From NCBI GenBank assembly GCA_020446945.1, contig JAGRDS010000015.1:47932-111931 (forward strand): a DNA stretch of 64,000 bases, written 5' to 3'. The stretch is from Parvularculaceae bacterium. Its GTDB lineage: Bacteria > Pseudomonadota > Alphaproteobacteria > Caulobacterales > Parvularculaceae. The notes beneath the pieces were generated by a model, which made no database searches, was not told the DNA's origin, and was given only the letters and a program-made list of their open reading frames with translations. The translations under genes were made by a program, and so were the position numbers. Position 1 is the stretch's first letter. Each line of letters begins with the position of its first letter. Positions 59,204-64,000 of this stretch are shown piece by piece.

Positions 59204-61480
59204 TCAACGCGCGGCGCCGAGCGCGACGGCGAAGCGGCCTTCGTCGTCGGTCCAGATATTCGATAGCGAAAACCCGGCGTCCGCCAGCATGCCCTCCAGC
59301 GCTTCACCCCGCCATTTGTGCGAGTATTCGGTCAGGATGCGCTCCCCCTTTTCGAAGCGGCGCCGGCCGCCTTCCCAGGCGACGGCCTGTGCGGCGATCG
59401 CCTCAAGGTGCATTTCGATGCGCGACTGGCCTGAATTGAAAAATGCGACATGGCGCCATTTGGCGGGATCGAAATCGGCGCCGATGAGCTTGTTCACATG
59501 CGTAAGGACATTCCGGTTGAACGCCGCCGTAACGCCGGCGGCGTCATCATAGGCGGCTTCAAGCGTCGCGACGTCTTTCACAAGATCGACGCCGAGAAGA
59601 ATGGCCGAGCGGTCATGGATCGCACGCGCGGACTGAAGAAGCATCTGCGCCTTCGCGCGCTCAAAGTTTCCAAGGCTCGATCCGGGATAGAAAATCAGCG
59701 TCGGCAGATCGCCGAGATCTGCGGGAAGGGCCAGCTCTTCGGAAAAGTCCATTCCGACGCCGGCCATCGGAATCTCGGGAAAGCGTTCGACAAGGCGCGT
59801 AATCGCCGATTTCAGAAACTCCGCCGAAATATCTACGGCGACATAACGCGAAGGTTTGAAGAACGGGATAAGCCGCTCCGCCTTTTCGCAATTTCCCGCT
59901 CCGAGATCGACAATCTGAAAGGCTTCGCCCAACGCTTCACGGATCGCATCCCCCATTTTCTCCGCATTCGTATCGAAAATCGCCGCCTCTGCGCGGGGGA
60001 TATAGTATTCCGGGAGCCGCGTGATTGTCTCAAAAAGCTGAGAGCCGACCAGATCGTAAAAGAATTTCGGCGAAATGCGGGCGTTGTCTTCCAGCAACCC
60101 ACGCGAAATTTCTTCGCGCGCCGATATGCCGGCCGGGCGCGCGACATTGTGAAATCGCGGAGCGGCGAGCGTCTTTGGGCGGCTGAAGCGTTCGACGCTG
60201 CCGGCGTCGCGCGCAAGACGAAGCCCTGAAAACTGCCAGCGGGATTCCGGCGGGAAAAAATTGCGGTAGCTCGGCCGGATGTGGTTTTCCGGCGTCGCGC
60301 ATGAACCGCCCTTTAGCACATACTGGCCGGACATGAATTTACCGTTGTACTCGCCGACAGCGCCCGCGGCGGGACGATAGCCCGGATAAGGCGCATAGTC
60401 GCTGCGCGTCCATTCCCAAACGTCGCCGAACATCTGCGCAAGCTCTCGATCGGCCGATCGCGATTTCGGCGCGGTCGGGTGATAAATCTCGCTTTCAAGA
60501 AAATTTCCGGCGCGCCCGACCCGCCTGCTGGCGATCTCCCATTCGAATTCGCTCGGCAGGCGCGCCTGCGCCCAGCGTGCGAACGCTTCGGCCTCGTAAA
60601 AACTTATGTGGCAGACCGGCGCGTTCGGATCTATCGGGGCGTCGCCATGCAAGGTGAAACACCGCCAATGCGAATCGGCCATGCGCCAGTAAAGCGGCGC
60701 TTTCCAGCCAAGCGAATTAACGGCGCGCCAGCCGGCGTCCAGCCAGAGTTCGGCGCGCTGGTATCCGCCGTCCTCGATGAATTCGAGGAACTGGGCGTTG
60801 GTCACCGGATGGGTGGCGAGTTCAAAGTCCGCAACCAGGGCGGCGTGACGCGGCGCTTCATTGTCAAAATGGAACGAGGCGCCGTCGGCGCCGACCTCGA
60901 ATGCGCCGCGTTCGAAGCGGCGCCAGCCGGCGTCGCGCGTATTGACGCCGCCGAGCGGCCAGCGCTCACGATATTTCGGCCAGAGCGGATTGAATGAGAA
61001 TAAATGTTTTATGTCGGTGAGTATCAACTCCTGATGTTGCTGTTCGTGATTAATTCCCAACTCGACAAGGCGAAGCGCTTCGCGAGACAGCGTGTCGAAT
61101 TTTTCAAGAAGGGCATGTTCTGTATTTTCACGATAGGATGCGATCTCCTTGAGGGAGGGGCGCGAAATCTTGCCGCGATCGGATCGCGAATATTGCGCGC
61201 CGACTGCATTGTAATAGGAATTGAAAAGATAGGCGTATCGCGTGTCTTCCGGTTCATGAGTCTCGATATCGGATAGGACGAAAGTCTCGAAGAACCATGT
61301 CGTATGCGCCAGGTGCCACTTTACCGGACTTGCATCCGGCATTGACTGAAGGGCGCAGTCTTCATCGCTCAACGGCTCTACGAGCTTGCGCGTCGCTTCC
61401 CGCACGCGCGCAAACCGGTTTCGCAGCGATGTGCGATCAGCGACGGGCGGATGTTGGCGCTTCGCCGTTACTGATTTCAT
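59204..61480 (-). CDS. EgtB-EgtD fusion, ergothioneine biosynthesis
   Basis: One 758-residue chain with both ergothioneine enzymes. N-terminal EgtB (residues about 15-430): DinB-like part with WHLAHTTWFFE (H56/H59) and NHEQQHQEL (H145, H149) as iron ligands, then the FGE/sulfatase-like domain (about 185-425) ending GGSCATPENHIRPSYRNFFPP and SGLRLAR. C-terminal EgtD (about 455-758): EYYIPRAEAAIF, SAM motif VDLGAGNCEKAERLI, GSSLGNFERA and FFNSGQSRIEMHLEA. EgtD trimethylates histidine; EgtB adds the sulfur from cysteine or gamma-glutamylcysteine as sulfoxide. Fungal Egt1 joins them in the reverse order. GAGGAA is six bases before the ATG. No egtA, C or E is nearby. Confidence 0.93.
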   Translation of the reverse strand: MKSVTAKRQHPPVADRTSLRNRFARVREATRKLVEPLSDEDCALQSMPDASPVKWHLAHTTWFFETFVLSDIETHEPEDTRYAYLFNSYYNAVGAQYSRSDRGKISRPSLKEIASYRENTEHALLEKFDTLSREALRLVELGINHEQQHQELILTDIKHLFSFNPLWPKYRERWPLGGVNTRDAGWRRFERGAFEVGADGASFHFDNEAPRHAALVADFELATHPVTNAQFLEFIEDGGYQRAELWLDAGWRAVNSLGWKAPLYWRMADSHWRCFTLHGDAPIDPNAPVCHISFYEAEAFARWAQARLPSEFEWEIASRRVGRAGNFLESEIYHPTAPKSRSADRELAQMFGDVWEWTRSDYAPYPGYRPAAGAVGEYNGKFMSGQYVLKGGSCATPENHIRPSYRNFFPPESRWQFSGLRLARDAGSVERFSRPKTLAAPRFHNVARPAGISAREEISRGLLEDNARISPKFFYDLVGSQLFETITRLPEYYIPRAEAAIFDTNAEKMGDAIREALGEAFQIVDLGAGNCEKAERLIPFFKPSRYVAVDISAEFLKSAITRLVERFPEIPMAGVGMDFSEELALPADLGDLPTLIFYPGSSLGNFERAKAQMLLQSARAIHDRSAILLGVDLVKDVATLEAAYDDAAGVTAAFNRNVLTHVNKLIGADFDPAKWRHVAFFNSGQSRIEMHLEAIAAQAVAWEGGRRRFEKGERILTEYSHKWRGEALEGMLADAGFSLSNIWTDDEGRFAVALGAAR

Positions 61481-61670
61481 CTGGAATTCCTCGAATTTCG
61501 GCGTCCCTGCCGCGGGACAAGGCGGTTCATACCATGCAGAACCGTCGAATTACCGGCCTGAGCCGTGCAAATCTGCGCGAGGTCGGCGCAGCGCGGGCGC
61601 ATACTGACCAACCTGATCGAAGCGATCAACCGTCTATCCGAAAATTATTCGAAGAACCGCTTAACGGCGA

Positions 61671-62492
61671 TTAGTAATAATATTGCCCGCCGACGAGCGA
61701 GGACCGGGGCGCCTTGTTTAGAAGGGTTCCGACGACATTCGTTTTTTCCAGCAGCCGCTGCGCCTCTTTCAGTTCCGATACGCGGGTCGTTCCGCTCGCC
61801 GCGACGAGAAGGACGCAATCGACTTTCGGCAGAAACGCAATCGTATCGTCGCAGCCAAGGAGCGGCGACATGTCGAATATGACAACGCGCGAGGCGTATT
61901 CATTTACAGTTCGCGCAATCAGTTCATCAGCGCGCGGCGAGGTGAGAAATTCCGCCCCGCGACGCGAAACGCGCTCATTGGCGATCACGAGAACATCCGT
62001 AAGATCGGGTTTAAGCGTTACGTCATGCAGCGATTTCGCATCCTCGAAAAAATCGAGAACTGAAGGAGGTTCTTTTATTCCGAGATAGCTCGATACGCGC
62101 GGGCGATAAAAGTCGAGATCGACGAGCGTGGCGCGCGATCCTTCCTTCGAGCCGATGGCGATCGCGAGATTGATCGCCGTCACTGATTTTCCCGCCGCAG
62201 ATCCCGGCGAAACGACGGCCAGCGTACGCCAGTTATTTTCTTCCATTTTTTGAAGGACCCGCGTCCGCAGGATTCTGTAGGCGTTCAAAACCGGGTCTTG
62301 TTCATTCGAAATGATCCGATGATCGCCGAAGCGGGCGAAGTTGCAGGATATTTCGAGAAACTGTTCGCTTTCGCGCTGCGGCGATCCAGAAAATCGCGCT
62401 CCGAAGGAGCCGGATGTCGAGCCGCCGGTTAACTGGCCGCCGGACGATCTGTCCTGCCGCGCTTTCTTTACTGCTTGTCTGATGCGATCCAT
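61671..62492 (-). CDS. CpsD/CapB-type tyrosine kinase-like ATPase
   Basis: Cytoplasmic P-loop ATPase of the bacterial tyrosine kinase group that partners a Wzz-like chain-length protein in exopolysaccharide export. Visible are SPGSAAGKSVTAINLA (Walker A), TLVDLDFYRP (Walker A-prime) and VVIFDMSPLLGCDD (Walker B). The C-terminus GGQYYY is the tyrosine cluster used for autophosphorylation. ATG 62492 gives 273 residues; TTG 62504 is an alternative. It is 32 bases after the Wzz-like gene, on the same strand. Confidence 0.88.
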   Translation of the reverse strand: MDRIRQAVKKARQDRSSGGQLTGGSTSGSFGARFSGSPQRESEQFLEISCNFARFGDHRIISNEQDPVLNAYRILRTRVLQKMEENNWRTLAVVSPGSAAGKSVTAINLAIAIGSKEGSRATLVDLDFYRPRVSSYLGIKEPPSVLDFFEDAKSLHDVTLKPDLTDVLVIANERVSRRGAEFLTSPRADELIARTVNEYASRVVIFDMSPLLGCDDTIAFLPKVDCVLLVAASGTTRVSELKEAQRLLEKTNVVGTLLNKAPRSSLVGGQYYY

Positions 62493-62524
62493 GGGAACGT
62501 CCAACTAATAATGTAGCTGCGCGA

Positions 62525-64000
62525 TTACGCAGGTTTGCGCCGGTTGACCGGCAGTCCGGCGAAGCGTCGTTCATTCTCGGCTTCGAAATAGGGAATGACG
62601 GCGATCGGCGCTTCGCGGATCACCGAGACGAGATGGCTGCGCCCGCGCAGCGTTTCAGAAAGGAACTCCGCCGCGAAGGCGATGATCGCGCCGATGCCGA
62701 TCGAGGCTGCGATCAGCATGACCATCAGCTTTCCGCGTTCGGGGCTGGAAGGGGAATCCGGACGTTGTGCGGATTCGAGAATACTGAATTTTTCGGCCTT
62801 CTGATTGTCTTCGAGGTTTTCGGATAACTGCGCTGTCGCCTGCTTGTTTTTCAGCGCCTGATATTCGTTGTGCAAATTCTGGATATCTCGGGTCAAAGTC
62901 GAAAGGCCGCGTTCGACGAGCGGCGTGCGCGCAATCCGGTCGTTCATGTCGTCGATGGTCGCTTTGAGCGAATCTACTTTGTCGAGAAGCGTCGCGTGGC
63001 GGCTGCCGGCCATATCGAGCCTGCCCTGCATCTGCGTCATCACCAGATCCGCCGAACCGGCTGCGGCCTCGCTCGATATCTGGTCGCTCAATCTCTGTCG
63101 CGCGTCCGCCGATTCGCGCCGGCGTTGCGTGATGATCTCATCGTCGACGGGGGTTTGCGCCCTTGCGGCGCGCAGCGCATCGTCGGCCGCCGCCAGTTCC
63201 GCGCGCAGTTTTTGTATCGCTGCGCTGGGCGACAATTGACGTTCAAGCGATGCGATTTGCTCGCGCATCGCGATGACATCGGGGTGCGCTTCCGTCTTGG
63301 CGGCGCGCAGGGCGGCGAGTTGCGTCTTTAAACGCAGGATTTCCTGGGCCGGACCGCCGGCGCTGCCGCCCGTTCCCGCGAGATAGGTCGCCATCTGCGT
63401 TTGCAGGGCGGTCATTTCATCTTCGGCCTGGGTGATCGCTGATTCGGTTCGCGAAAGATCTTCCTGGGATCGAATAAGCGTCTGGCGGTTGAGCGCCAGG
63501 TTTTCGGGCAACGCATCGGCGTTCTTCGCCTTGAAATCGGCGATCTGCGCTTCGGACTTGTCAATGGCCTCAGCCAGGCGGCGCGATTCCTGGGCGAAAA
63601 ATTCGGTCGCGCTTGAAGCGCCTTCCGTTCTCGTGCGCACATCCTCGCTCAATATAAGCGTCATCAATTCATTGGTGACCTGAAACGCCCGGTCCGGCGA
63701 ACGATCCGTGTAGGATACGTTTATGCCGATCGTGTTCGCTGGTTGGTTGCGGCGCCGGCGATTTCCCGGCGTCGCCGAAATGAGGTTCATGTCGAAGGCG
63801 TTCCTCATGCGTTGGACGCGCGCACCTTCCGACAAACCGGTTTCGTTCGAGAACAGATCGAACTTCTCGGCGATTTCAAGCAGCCGCGCGCGCGTCATGA
63901 CCCGCTGGCGAATCGTCTGGATGCGCTCTTCCGCAAAAGCGGTCGTTGTCGACCTGACGAGCGCTTCGGAAATCTGCTGCGACTCGACGAGGATCTTTCC
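62525..64000 (-). CDS. Wzz/GumC-like chain-length determinant, 5' end outside window
   Basis: Polysaccharide co-polymerase of the GumC/Wzz type, controlling length and export of exopolysaccharide together with the following kinase. The frame runs to the last base, KILVESQQISEALVRSTTTAFAEERI, which is normal for the first coiled-coil part of the family, so the N-terminal membrane segment is missing. A long coiled coil with Q-rich heptads and the C-terminal membrane segment (LMVMLIAASIGIGAIIAFAAEFL) are present. It has 491 visible residues. The PEP-CTERM protein at 12.2 kb may belong to the same surface system, as inferred only. Confidence 0.9.
   Translation of the reverse strand, partial: GKILVESQQISEALVRSTTTAFAEERIQTIRQRVMTRARLLEIAEKFDLFSNETGLSEGARVQRMRNAFDMNLISATPGNRRRRNQPANTIGINVSYTDRSPDRAFQVTNELMTLILSEDVRTRTEGASSATEFFAQESRRLAEAIDKSEAQIADFKAKNADALPENLALNRQTLIRSQEDLSRTESAITQAEDEMTALQTQMATYLAGTGGSAGGPAQEILRLKTQLAALRAAKTEAHPDVIAMREQIASLERQLSPSAAIQKLRAELAAADDALRAARAQTPVDDEIITQRRRESADARQRLSDQISSEAAAGSADLVMTQMQGRLDMAGSRHATLLDKVDSLKATIDDMNDRIARTPLVERGLSTLTRDIQNLHNEYQALKNKQATAQLSENLEDNQKAEKFSILESAQRPDSPSSPERGKLMVMLIAASIGIGAIIAFAAEFLSETLRGRSHLVSVIREAPIAVIPYFEAENERRFAGLPVNRRKPA

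Noticed and set aside
61656..61675. CtrA-like TTAA-N7-TAGT
   Set aside because: Second half-site is imperfect and the site lies at the 3' end of the kinase gene, distant from the EgtB-EgtD start.

Overview
The window is high-GC, gene-dense DNA from an alphaproteobacterial chromosome. The assignment rests on a ChvI/ChvG two-component pair followed by HprK, an EIIA and HPr, an Usg protein, the aroK-aroB / xerD-accA arrangement, a CorC-like protein beside aroB, and a PEP-CTERM protein with the PEPxxWA form. Gene content and codon style recall Parvularculales or Hyphomonadales, but this is inference. There is no rRNA, tRNA, prophage, CRISPR array or insertion sequence that I can support. I count 57 protein genes; the first (typA) and the last (a Wzz/GumC-like protein) run off the window edges.

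Layout. 0-6.4 kb: typA, an NnrS-like protein, an ABC-F ATPase and three small unknowns. 6.4-10 kb: a polyamine locus with ornithine decarboxylase and a deoxyhypusine-synthase-like enzyme around an esterase. 10-20 kb: usg, a di-haem peroxidase, a PEP-CTERM protein, a divergent Mur ligase / LD-carboxypeptidase pair, an SLC13 transporter, two FKBP genes and an APC permease. 20-24.4 kb: phhB and chvI-chvG-hprK-EIIA-HPr. 24.4-33.7 kb, minus strand: a BlaI-type repressor, a membrane M56 protease fused to an M23 peptidase and a long coiled coil, an RND pump, its adaptor and a lipoprotein serine hydrolase. 34-39 kb: PilZ, hydrolase, two glycosyltransferases, infC with an ATA start, and an ion channel. 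39-47.3 kb: MFS transporter, CorC, aroB-aroK, and a forward unit ending in xerD and accA. 47.3-47.8 kb: a gene-free palindrome-rich block. 47.8-64 kb: ArsC-like, cystathionine beta-synthase, mnmC, mltB, an M49-like lipoprotein, an MBL-fold protein, gltX, a LOG protein, a LysM protein, a single-chain EgtB-EgtD, and exopolysaccharide genes.

The most interesting system is the BlaI / M56-M23 locus. Classical BlaR1 has a penicillin-binding sensor outside the membrane; here that position holds an M23 (LytM) peptidase domain with its zinc ligands, plus about 200 residues of coiled coil. A 33-bp inverted repeat upstream of the repressor gene contains two BlaI-like sites. By eye the same core (TACA-N2-TGTC) recurs directly upstream of the RND pump gene and of the distant MBL-fold gene. 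I infer a cell-wall-sensing regulon covering repressor, sensor protease, efflux, and hydrolases. Other points worth checking are an EgtB-EgtD fusion in the opposite order to fungal Egt1, a structured leader with a possible short uORF before ornithine decarboxylase, and a 15-bp duplication over the xerD start codon.
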